Part shown: positions 1 through 12,200 of the stretch, piece after piece
Layout: each line of letters begins with the position of its first letter
How positions within the stretch are numbered: the stretch's first letter is position 1
Assembly (NCBI RefSeq): GCF_001294335.1
Contig: NZ_LGKG01000101.1
Coordinates: forward strand, 1-64,000
DNA length: 64,000 nucleotides
Direction: 5' to 3'
From: Streptomyces chattanoogensis
GTDB lineage: Bacteria > Actinomycetota > Actinomycetes > Streptomycetales > Streptomycetaceae
Program-made: the position numbers and the translations under genes
Notes under the pieces: generated by a model
The model's input: the letters and a program-made list of their open reading frames with translations, nothing else
The model's database searches: none
Told to the model about the DNA's origin: nothing

Positions 1-3000
1 TGGGGCGGGTTCGGGAGACGAGCCTGGCGGCTTATGCGAACCAGGACGTGCCGTTCGAGTATTTGGTGGAGGTGCTCAATCCGCAGCGTTCCGCCGGATA
101 TCACCCGCTGTTCCAGGTGGCTCTGGTGGTGCAGAACGCCCCCGGCACCGATGCCGAGCTGCCGGGACTGCAGGTGAAGCAGGAAGACGTGGGAACCGGT
201 ACATCCCGGTTCGACATGCTGATTTCGCTGCTCGAACACCATGATCCGGCGGGCGAGCCAGCTGGCATCGATGCGCTCCTCGAGTACTCGACGGATTTGT
301 TCGATCGGTCGACCGTAGAGTCGTTGATGGGACGTTGGGTGCGGCTGCTGGAGCAGGTAGTTGCTGATCCCGATCTGTCGGTCGGTCAGGCCGAGGTGCT
401 GCTCGACGGTGAGCGGGAGCAGCTGATATCGGGCTGGAACGACACTACGGCGCCCGGGGTGTCGGGTGCGTCGTTGGCAGAGTTGTTTGCGGAGCGGGCG
501 CGGTGGGCTCCCGATGCGGTGGCGGTGGTGTCGGGTGCCGAGTCGTTGTCGTACGCCGAGGTGAATGCGCGGGCGAACCGGCTGGCGCATTACCTGGTGG
601 AGAAGGGTGTGGGGCCGGAGCAGGTCGTGGGGGTGTTGCTGCCGCGATCGGTGGAGATGGTGGTTGCCGTGCTGGCCGTGCTGAAGGCCGGCGGCGCCTA
701 TCTGCCATTGGACCCGGCGTATCCGACGGACCGCCTCGAATTCATGCTGGCCGACGCCCGGCCATTGTTGGTTCTGGACAGTGAGCTGCTGGGCCGGGAC
801 TGGTCCGGGTATGACGACGGTGACCCGGAGCGGAAGGCTGAGCCGTCGCATCCGGCATACGTGATGTACACCTCCGGTTCGACGGGGCGGCCGAAGGGTG
901 TGGTCGTTTCGCACATCGGTATGGCGAGTCTGGCTGTTGCGCAGCAGGCTCACCTTGGGGTGGATGCGAAGAGCCGCGTGCTGCAGTTTTCTTCGCCGAG
1001 CTTTGATGCTTCGGTGTGGGAACTGGTGATGGTGTTTGGTGCTGGTGCGGCGTTGGTGGTGCCTGGTCGGGAGGAGTCGACGGGGGAGGGCCTCGGTCGT
1101 GTGCTGCGTGTGGGGCGGGTATCGCATGTGACGTTGCCGGCGTCGGTGCTGGCGACGGTTCCCGCCGGTACCGAGGCCGAGTTGCCGGATCTGGCGTCGG
1201 TGGTGCTGGCAGGGGAGGCGTGCCCGCCGCAGTTGGTGGCGCGTTGGTCGGTGGGTCGTCGGGTGGTCAATGCGTATGGGCCGACCGAGTCCACGGTGTG
1301 TGTCTCGATGAGTGGAGCGCTGTCAGCCGGCGGTCCGGTGCCGATCGGCAAGCCGATTGTCAACACACGGGTGTATGTGCTGGATGCCCAGTTGCAACCG
1401 GTCCCGGCCAGTGTGGCGGGCGAGCTGTATGTATCCGGCGCAGGCCTCGCGCGAGGCTATTGGGAGCGTGCCGCGTTGACCGCCGAACGGTTTGTGGCGT
1501 GCCCGTTCGAGGCTGGTGCGCGGATGTATCGGACCGGGGACCTGGTGCGGTGGAACCCCGAGGGCGAGCTGGAGTTCGCTGGTCGTGCCGATGAGCAGGT
1601 GAAGGTGCGGGGCTTCCGCATCGAGCCGGGTGAGATCGAGACTGTCCTCACCGCCCATCCCGAAGTGGCGCAGGCCGTGGTGGTGGCCCGTGAAGACGCC
1701 CCGGGTGATGCGCGGCTGGTGGCCTATGTGGTTCCGGATTCCGTCGGCGATGCGGACCAAAAAAACCGTCAGGTGGCTGACTGGCAGCAGATCTATGAGT
1801 CGGTGTATTCCGGCGATAACGGTAGCGAATTCGGTGAGAATTTCACCGGCTGGAACAGTTCGTATTCCGGTGAGCCGATTCCGCTGGTGGAGATGCGGGA
1901 GTGGCGGGACGCGGCGGTTGCGAGGCTACGGGAGTTTGCGCCGCGGAGGTTGCTGGAGATCGGTGTGGGCTCGGGTCTGTTGCTTGCGCGGTTGGCTTCG
2001 GAGTGTGAGCAGTACTGGGCGACGGACTTCTCGGCGAATGCCATCGGCCGGCTGGAGGGCCAGGTCGCGGAGGCGGGTCTGGGTGACCGGGTGCAGCTGC
2101 GGTGCCGGTCTGCCGATGACGCGGACGGCTTGCCGGAGGGATTCTTCGACACGATTGTGCTGAATTCGGTGGTGCAGTACTTCCCTTCGGGTGAGTATCT
2201 GGGCCGGGTGCTGGATGCGGTGGCGCGACTGCTCGCGCCGGGCGGTCGCATCGTCGTGGGCGATGTTCGAAATGTCCGTACGGCTCGGGCGCTGCAGACG
2301 GCCATCCAGGACCAGCGTCTTCCCGGGGGGACAGACGCCGCCCATTTGGAGTCGGCTGTGGAACAGGGGCTGCGCGCGGAGCCGGAGCTGTTGGTCGCGC
2401 CGGAGTTCTTCACCGAGTTTGCCGAGAGCGATGAACGGTTCGGTGTGGTGGATGTCCGGCTGAAGCGGGGCGGGTATCACAATGAGCTGACGCGGCACCG
2501 TTATGAGGTGGTGCTGTATGCGGCCGATGTGGAGTCGGTCTCGCTGGCCGGTGTCACGGAATACGCATGGGGCCAGGATGTTGCTGGCCTCGCGGGCCTT
2601 CCCACGGCGCTGGAAGGGAAGACCGATGGTCTTCGGGTGACGGGTATTCCCAACGCCCGGCTGGTCAGTGAACTCCCCGGCTCGGCTGCCGAATCCGGCA
2701 CCGCCGGGGCCGTCGATCCCGAGGAATTCGTCCGCTGGGGTGAACAACACGGCCACCATGTGGCACTGACCTGGAGCGCCGACCACTCCGGGCGGTTCGA
2801 TGCCGTCATTCTGCCGGCCGGGTATCCGGTCCGGGCTCTTACCGGGGTGTATCGCAGCGGCCCGACAGCTGGACCACTCGTCAACGATCCGGTCGCGGTC
2901 CATGGCGCCGGCGATGTCCAGACCTCGGTCAGAACCATGCTCACCGAGCGGCTGCCGGAGTTCATGGTGCCGTCGGCCGTCGTCGTACTGGACCGGCTGC

Positions 3001-3290
3001 CGCTGACCCCGAACGGCAAGCTGGACCGCGGGGCGCTGCCCGCACCGGATTACGCGGTTCTGAGCAGCGGCCGGGCTCCGCGTACGCCGCAGGAAGAGGT
3101 GTTGTGCGGGCTGTTCGCGGAGGTGTTGGGGGTGCCGCGGGTCGGTGTCGATGACGGTTTCTTCGACCTGGGCGGGCATTCGCTCCTCGTCACCAGGCTC
3201 GTCAGCCGCATCCGCAGTGTCCTGAACGTCGAGGTGGGCATCGCCACCGTCTTCGACGCTCCCACGGTCGCAGACCTGGCCCAGCGATTG
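1..3290 (+). other. NRPS module 1 (partial C)-A-N-MT-PCP; predicted N-methyl-Phe
   Basis: The C-domain tail runs to about 420, the A domain from about 470. Reading the ten specificity positions against GrsA gives D-A-W-T-V-A-A-V-C-K, nearly the phenylalanine code. The A domain is interrupted after its RIEPGE core by an N-methyltransferase (about 1765-2550) with the SAM motif LLEIGVGSG. The A-domain C-terminus resumes near 2940 and the PCP serine lies in LGGHS near 3170. Expected product is N-methylated Phe or a close aromatic analogue; the upstream partner residue is outside the window. Confidence 0.8.
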
Positions 3291-6200
3291 GACGCTGCCG
3301 CGACGGTGCGTTCGGCGCTTGTCCCGATGCCACGCCCGGCTCACATCCCGCTCTCCTTCGCCCAGCGCAGGCTGTGGTTCCTGCACAAACTCGAAGGTCC
3401 GTCGGCTACCTACAACATGCCGCTGGCGCTGCGGCTTCAGGGCCGGGTGGACCAGCAGGCCCTGCACGATGCGCTGCTCGATGTCGTGGCGCGACATGAG
3501 GCCCTGCGTACCGTCTTCCCCGAGCACGACGGCGAGCCGACACAGGCCGTGCTGGATCTCGACGACGTCGAGCTGGGCTGGGAGGTCCAGTCGTCGATTG
3601 ACGCGGAACTGCCGGCCGCCCTGGAGAATGCGGCGCGCCATGCCTTCGACCTGGCTACGGAAATACCCGTCCGCGGCTGGCTGTTCGATTGCGGCGAAGA
3701 GCAGGTCCTGATGATTCTCATCCATCATATTGCCGGTGATGGCTGGTCGGTGGGGCCCCTGGCGCGTGACATCGTGGCGGCATATTCGGCCCGCTGTGCC
3801 GGACAGGCCCCATCGTGGGACGAATTGCCTGTGCAGTACGCGGATTACACGCTGTGGCAGCGTGAGCTGCTGGGAGACGAATCCGATCCCGACAGTGTTT
3901 TCGCCGGGCAGGTGGACTACTGGACGGGGCAGCTGGCCGGACTGCCCGATCTGCTGAGTCTGCCCACCGATCACCCGCGACCCGCCGTGGCCTCTTATGA
4001 GGGCGCGTACCTCACCTTCGCGATCGACCGTGAACTCCACCAGAGTCTCGCCGCATTGGCGAGTGGCAACGGCGCGACTGTCTTTATGGTGCTGCAGGCG
4101 GCCATGGCGGCATTTCTCACCCGGATCGGTGCGGGCACGGATATTCCGCTCGGCACTCCGGTTGCCGGCCGTACCGATGAGGCCATGGATGATCTGGTCG
4201 GCTTCTTCGTCAACACGTTTGTGCTGCGGACCGACACCTCGGACGACCCGACCTTCCTGGAACTGATGGCGCAGGTCCGCGAAACAAGCCTGGCCGCCTA
4301 CGCGAATCAGGACGTGCCGTTCGAGTATTTGGTGGAGGTACTCAACCCACAGCGTTCGCTGTCGCATCACCCGCTTTTCCAGGTGATGCTGGCCTTGCAG
4401 AACGCGCCTTCGGCGGACTTCGAGCTGCCCGAACTTCAGGTAAACGCCGAAAAGGTGGACGTGGGAGTGTCGCAGGTCGACCTTTCACTCCACGTGGTGG
4501 AGCGGCACGACGAGTCCGGAGTTCCGACCGGAATCGACGCGCTGCTGGAATATGCGACGGATCTGTTCGACCGGTCCACGGTCGAGTCGTTGATGGCCCG
4601 GTGGGTCCGGTTCCTCGAGCAGGTCGTGTTCGATCCGGGGCGGCCTATCGGCGAGGCAGAGATCCTGCTCGAGGGCGAGCGGCACCAAGTCCTGGTGGGC
4701 TGGAACGACACCGCGGCCGAGACGCCCTTTGCGACCTTGGCGGGGCTGTTCGCCGAGCGGGCGAAGCTGGCGCCGGATGCGACGGCGGTTATTTCCGGCG
4801 GCGGGGTGTCCTTCTCGTACCGGGAAGTGAATTCCCGAGCGAATCGGCTGGCGCATTATTTGGTCGAGCAGGGTGTGGAACCGGAGCAGATCGTGGGTGT
4901 GCTGCTGCCCCGTTCGGTGGAAATGATCGTCGCCGTGCTCGCCATCCTCAAGGCCGGCGGCGCCTATCTGCCCCTGGATCCCGCATACCCGGCGGACCGC
5001 CTGGAGTTCATGCTCGCCGACGCCCAGCCCATGCTGGTGCTGGATCGGGAGCTGGTCAGGCAGGACTGGAGCGCATACCCCGACACCGATCCGCAACCGC
5101 TACTCCAACCCGCGCATCCGGCCTATCTGATCTACACTTCCGGTTCGGCCGGGCACCCCAAGGGCGTGCTCGTTTCCCAGAGCGGGGTAGCTGACCTGGC
5201 CGCCACCCACCAGGAGCGGATGGTGGTGACGGCCGAGAGTCGGCTTCTCCAGGTCTCTTCCCTCAGTTTCGATATTTCCTTCTCCGACCTGTGCACCACT
5301 TTTGCCGCCGGCGCGGTGCTGGTCCTTCCCGGGCAGGAACGTCTGGCGGGCGAGGCCTTGCTGGAGGAACTGGCCGAGAAGCGGATCACGCATGTGGACC
5401 TGCCTCCATCGGTGCTGCGTTCGATCCCGCTCGACGGGGCGGAGTCTGCGCTGCCGGATCTGGCGACCGTGGTCATGGGAGGCGAGGCATGCCCGCCGGA
5501 GCTGGCGGCCCGCTGGTCGGTGGGCCGACGGCTGCTCAACTCCTATGGCCCGACCGAGACGACGGTAGACGTGACCATGTCCGGGGCACTCTCGGCAGGT
5601 GGCACGGTGTCGATCGGTCGGCCGTGCCGCAACACTCGTCTGTACGTCCTCGATCCACGGCTGTGCCCCGTGCCGCCGGGTGTGGCGGGTGAATTGTATG
5701 TGTCCGGTGCCGGGCTGGCGCGCGGCTACTGGCGTCGTGCGGGGCTGACCGCGGAGCGGTTCGTGGCGTGCCCCTTCGAGTCAGGTGCCCGGATGTACCG
5801 CACCGGCGACCTGGTCCGGTGGAGCTGCGACGGCGAGCTGGAGTTCGTGGGCCGCGCCGATGAGCAGGTCAAGATCCGAGGCTTCCGTATCGAACCCGGC
5901 GAGGTGACAGCTGTGCTGTCGGGTCACCCCGCGGTGGCGGAGGCGGTCGTGGTGGCCCGGGAGGACAACCCCGGTGACACCCGCCTGGTGGCCTATGTGG
6001 TGCGTTCCGACGTTCGCATCGACACGGACGAATTGCGTGCATTCATGGTCGGCCGACTGCCGGGCTTCATGGTGCCGTCGGCCGTGGTGGCGTTGGACCG
6101 TCTGCCTCTGACCGTGAATGGAAAGCTGGACCGCACAGCACTGCCGGCACCGGACTATGCGGTGGCCGCGGGTGGCCGTGCTCCGCGTACGCCTCGGGAA

Positions 6201-9200
6201 GAAGTGCTGTGCGGGCTGTTCGCCGAGGCGCTGGGTGTGCCGCGGGTCGGTATCGATGACGGTTTCTTCGATCTCGGCGGGCATTCGCTGCTGGTGACCC
6301 GGCTGGTCAGCCGGATTCGAAGTGTGCTGGGTATCGAGGTGGCCATTGCGACGGTATTCGAGGCCGCCACCGTCGCGGGATTGGCGCAGCGACTGGACGG
6401 CGACGGCCATGTGCGCGCGGCCCTTGCCCGCAGGCCGCGCCCTGACCACATACCGCTGTCATTCGCCCAGCGGCGGCTGTGGTTCCTGCACAAACTGGAA
6501 GGTCCTTCGGCCACCTATAACTCTCCGCTGGTCCTACGGCTTTCCGGCCAGCTGGATCAGGAGGCCCTCCAGGCGGCCCTGCTGGATGTGGTGAAGCGGC
6601 ATGAGTCACTGCGCACGGTATTTCCGGAGCGGGACGGTGAGACCTGGCAGTCCATTCTCGAGCCGGACCGGGTGCAGTTGCATTGGGAGACGCGGTCGGT
6701 GACGGAGCGGGAGCTGCCGGATGCCCTGGAAACCGCGGCCGCTTACCGGTTCGATCTCTCCTCGGAGATTCCGGTCCGGGCGTCGCTGTTCGCCTGTGGT
6801 GACGACCATATTCTGACGCTTCTGATCCATCATATTGCCGTTGACGGTTGGTCGATGAAGCCATTGGCCGATGACATCGTCGCAGCGTACTCGGCTCGTA
6901 GGGCGGGGCAGGCCCCGTCCTGGGACGAATTGCCGGTGCAGTATGCGGATTACACGCTGTGGCAGCGCGAACTGCTGGGCGACGAGTCCGCACCGGACAG
7001 CGTGTTCTCCCGGCAAGTCAGCTACTGGGCAGAGATGTTGGCGGACCTGCCCGAACTCTTGCCCCTTCCCCTGGATCGGCCGCGTCCCGCTGTGCAGTCG
7101 TACGACGGTTCCCACGTGCCTCTTGAGCTGAACGCGGAGCTGCATCGCAGTCTGGTCAGTCTGGCCCGGAATGCGGGTGTAACTGTGTTCATGGTGCTGC
7201 AGGCGAGCATGGCGGCGCTGCTGACGCGGCTGGGTGCGGGTACGGATATTCCGCTGGGGTCCCCGATCGCAGGTCGTACGGACGATGCCCTGGACGGTCT
7301 CGTCGGGCTGTTCCTGAATACGCTGGTGCTGCGTACGGATACGTCCGGTGATCCGAGTTTCGTCGAATTGCTGGCTCGCGTCCGGGAGACGAGTCTCGCG
7401 GCCTACAGCCATCAGGATGTGCCGTTCGAGTACCTGGTAGAGACGCTGAATCCACGGCGCTCGGCATCTCACCATCCTCTGTTCCAGGTGATGCTGACAC
7501 TGCAGAATGCGGCCGGCGGTGCTCTCGAACTGTCGGGCCTTCAGGTCAGTGAAGAACCCGTCGGTGTAGAGGTAGCGAAGGTCGACCTTTCCGTCAACGT
7601 GATCGAGCGCCACGATGCATCGGGCGCACCGGCCGGCATCCAGGGCGCGCTGACGTACTCGACTGATCTGTTCCACCGCTCCACGATGGAGTCCCTGCTC
7701 GCTCGGTGGACGCGGCTCCTGGAACAGGTCGTGGCGTACCCGGACCGTCCCATCGGCCAGGCGGAGATCCTTCTTGAGGGCGAGCGGGACCGCGTCCTTG
7801 TGGGCTGGAACGACACCACGACGGAACTGCCCGCGCCGACGGTGGTGGAGCTGTTCGCCACGCAGGTCCGCTTGGTGCCCGAGGCGACGGCCGTGGTCTC
7901 CGGCGCGGATTCCCTTTCGTACGGGGAGCTGAACGCCCGGGCGAATCGCCTGGCGCATCACTTGATCGAGCAGGGCGTAGGACCGGAGAAGCTCGTCGGG
8001 GTGTCGCTGCCCCGGTCGGTCGACATGGTGGTCGCCGTCCTCGCGGTCCTGAAGGCCGGCGGCGCCTATCTGCCGCTGGATCCCGCATACCCGGCGGACC
8101 GTCTGGAGTTCATGCTGGCCGACGCCCGGCCGCTGCTGGTGCTCGACGCCGATGTGCTGGCCCAGGACCGGAGCGCATACCCCGATACCGACCCGGAGCC
8201 ACGGCCCCACCCGTCGCACACGGCGTATGTGATCTACACGTCGGGATCCACCGGTCGGCCCAAGGGAACGATCATCGAGCACGGCTCCCTCGCCCATTAC
8301 CTGCAATGGTCCACCCGCCACTACCCAGGCGCCGCGACGGCGACACTGGTGCCGTCCCCCCTCTCCTTCGACCTCACGGTCACTGGCCTGTACACCACGC
8401 TGGCACTGGGCGGCCGCGTCTATCTCGCCGACCTGGAGGATCTGCCGCCGACGGCCGACGTCCCGGTGGCGCTGCTGAAGGTCACCCCGTCGCATCTGCC
8501 GATGCTGGCCGAGCTCCCCTCGGGATGGTCGTCGGCGGAAACCCTGATCCTCGGCGGCGAGGCCCTCACCGGTGAGGCCCTCGAGGTCTGGCGCGCCCGG
8601 AACCCCGACGCCACCGTCATCAACGTCTACGGAGCGACGGAACTGACCGTCAACTCCACGGAATACCGCCTGGAGCCCGGTACCCGGCCCCGGCCCGGAG
8701 TGCTGCCCGTCGGACGGCCCTTCTGGAACACCCGGATGTACGTCCTCGATGCACAGCTGCGCCCGGTGCCACCGGGCGTGGCCGGTGAGTTGTATGTGTC
8801 CGGCGCCGGTCTCGCCCGCGGCTACTGGGATCGCGCCGGGCTGACCGCCGAACGCTTCGTGGCCTGCCCCTTTGAGCCCGGTGCCCGGATGTACCGCACC
8901 GGTGACGTACTCCGCTGGAACGCGGAGGGTGAGCTGGAGTTCGCCGGGCGCGCCGACCAGCAGATCAAGGTGCGGGGCTTCCGCATCGAACCCGGTGAGG
9001 TGGAGGCCGCCCTGACCGGCCACCCGGCCGTGGCGCAGGCCGTGGTCATGGCCCGGGAGGACGCTCCCGGCGACACGAGACTGGTGGCCTATGTGGCGAT
9101 GACCGACGCCGACTCCGCAGACGGCGAAGAACTGCGGGCCCATGTCGCCGGCCTGCTTCCCGGATACATGGTGCCGTCGGCGGTCATCCTGCTGGACTGC

Positions 9201-12200
9201 CTGCCGCTGACCCCGAACGGCAAACTGGACCGCAAGGCCCTGCCGGCTCCTGACTACACCGCGCTGAGCTGTGGCCGGGCCCCACGCACACCTCGTGAAG
9301 ACGTCCTGTGTGGTCTGTTCGCCGAGGTGCTGGGTGTGCCGCGGGTCGGTATCGACGACGGTTTCTTCGATCTCGGCGGGCATTCGCTGCTGGTCACCAG
9401 GCTCGTCAGCCGGATCCGCAGCGTGCTGGGTGTTGAGGTGGCCATCGCCACGGTCTTCGACGCACCCACGGTGGCGGGACTGGCCCGGCGGCTGCAAGAC
9501 GAGGACCAGGTGCGTCCGGCGCTCGTCCCGATTCCGCGCCCGGACAGCATTCCGCTGTCCTTTGCCCAGCAGCGGCTGTGGTTCCTGTACAAGCTCGAAG
9601 GGCCCTCACCCACCTACAACTCGCCCCGGGTGCTCCGGCTCTCCGGATCGGTCGACCGGCATGCCCTGCACGCCGCACTGCTCGACGTCATCGACCGGCA
9701 CGAGTCGCTGCGCACGGTCTTCCCCGAGCAGGACGGCGAGCCCCGGCAGCGGGTCATCGCGACCGACCAGGTGCGGCTGGGCTGGGAGAACCACACGGTC
9801 ACGGAAGGGGACCTGCCGGCCGCACTGGCGGCCGCGGCCCGCTACGCGTTCGACCTCGCCACTGAAATACCGGTCCGTGTGGCCCTGTTCGACCTGGTGG
9901 ACGACCCCACGGGGGAACGTGGTGGGGCAGCAGCCGGCGACGAGCATGTCCTGATGGTGCTGCAGCACCACATCGCCAGCGACGGCTGGTCCGTCGGGCC
10001 GCTGGCCCGCGACATCATGACGGCTTACTCCGCACGCTGTGCAGGTCAGGCCCCGGACTGGGCGCCGCTCCCCGTGCAGTACGCGGACTACACGCTGTGG
10101 CAGCGGGAGCTGCTCGGCGCGGAGTCCGACCCGGACAGCGTCTTCGCCCAACAGGTCGGTTACTGGACCGAGCAGCTGGCCGGACTCCCCGAGGTCATCA
10201 ACTTGCCGACGGACCGTCCGCGGCCGGCGACGGCCTCGTACGCCGGCTCCCACGCCACTTTCGCCCTGGACGGCGAGCTGCACCGGAACCTCCGGGAGTT
10301 GGCGGCGGACTGCGGCGCCACTCTGTTCATGGTGTTGCAGGCAGGGATGGCGGCTTTGTTGACCCGGCTGGGTGCGGGTACCGATATTCCGCTGGGCAGC
10401 GGCATCGCCGGGCGCACCGACGGAGCTCTGGACGATCTCATCGGGTTCTTCGTGAATACGTTGGTGCTGCGCACCGACACTTCGGGGGACCCTGAGTTCG
10501 CGGATCTCGTGGAGCGGGTCCGGAAGACGAGCCTGGCGGCATACGCCCACCAAGACGTGCCGTTCGAGTATCTGGTGGAGGTGCTCAACCCGAAGCGCTC
10601 CCCGGCTCATCACCCGCTGTTCCAGGTCAACCTCATCCTGCAGAATCTGCCCGAGGCGCGGTTCGAACTGCCGGGATTGGACGCCCGGTCGCAGTCGGTC
10701 GGTACCGGCGCTGCCCGCTATGACCTGATGTTCTCGCTCCACGAAGTCCTGGATGGGGACGGTGTGCCGAGTGGGCTGGCGGGTCAGGTGGAGTTCGCCA
10801 CCGACCTGTTCGATGAGGGGACCGTGCGGAGGTTGGTGCACCGCTGGGAGCGGCTGCTGCGTGCCGTGACCGCTGATCCCGGCACCCGGATCGGGCAGGT
10901 TGAGCTAGTCGGGGCGGTGGAGCGTGAGGCCGTACTGGCTGGTGGGCGTGGTCCCGTTGCCGAGCAGGCAGGCCTGTTTCCGGATCTGTTTGCCGAGCAG
11001 GTCGCCCGTACGCCCGAGGCGGTTGCGGTGACGGGTGCCGGGCTGCGCCTGTCGTATCGCGAGCTCGACGAGCGGTCCAACCGGTTGGCGCGGTGGCTGG
11101 TGGGCCGCGGTGTGGGTCCGGAGTCGGTGGTGGCGTTGGCGTTGCCCCGCACGCCGGAGCTGTTGGTGGCGCTGCTGGGCGTACTGAAGGCCGGCGGCGC
11201 ATATCTTCCGGTGGATCCGGAGTATCCGGCGGAGCGGATCGGCCTGATGCTGGCCGACGCCGAGCCCGTTCTGCTGTTGACGGATGCCCGGACGGCGGGA
11301 GTGCTGCCGGAGTCGGGTGTGGCGTGGGTGGTGCTCGATGAGGCACAGACAGCCGCGGCGGTGTCGGAGCTGCCGGGGCGGGCGCTGTCTGACGCCGAGC
11401 AGATTGTTCCGTTGCGAGCGGCGCACGCCGCGTATGTGATCTACACGTCCGGTTCGACGAGTCGGTCCAAGGGCGTGGTGGTGCCGCACGAGGGTCTGGC
11501 GAATTATCTGCGGTGGTGTGAGGGTGCCTATCCCGGGCTCTGCGGTGGTGCGGTGCTGCATTCGTCGGTGTCCTTCGACCTGACCGTCACCACTCTCTTC
11601 GCTCCGCTTGCCGTGGGCGGGACGGTTCATGTCAGCGGGCTGGACGAGTTGGATCCGGGGCTGTGGGCGGGTCTGCCGGCGCCGACATTTGTCAAGGCCA
11701 CGCCGAGTCACCTTCCACTGCTGGAGTCGATGCCGGTGGATGTGCTGGCCGACGGCGATCTGGTGCTGGGTGGTGAACAGCTGCTGGGTGCGGCGCTGGC
11801 GCCGTGGCGGGCCGCGCACCCGGGTGTCACGGTGATCAATGAGTACGGGCCCACCGAGGCCACCGTGGGCTGCGTCGTGCACCGGGTCGCGGCCGGGGAC
11901 GCTGATCCGGCCGGCGCGGTGTTGATCGGTGCGCCGTCGACGAACATGGGTGTCTACGTCCTGGATTCGTGGCTGCGTCCTGTGCCGGTCGGTGTCGGGG
12001 GTGAGCTCTACCTGGCGGGGGCGCAGCTTGCCCGCGGCTATCTGGGACGTCCTGGGCTGACCGCGGAGCGGTTTGTGGCGTGTCCTTTCGAGCCGGGCGT
12101 GCGGATGTATCGCACGGGCGATTTGGTGCGGTGGAACGGTGACGGTGAGCTGGAGTTCGTGGGGCGTGTCGATGAGCAGGTGAAGGTGCGGGGTTTCCGT

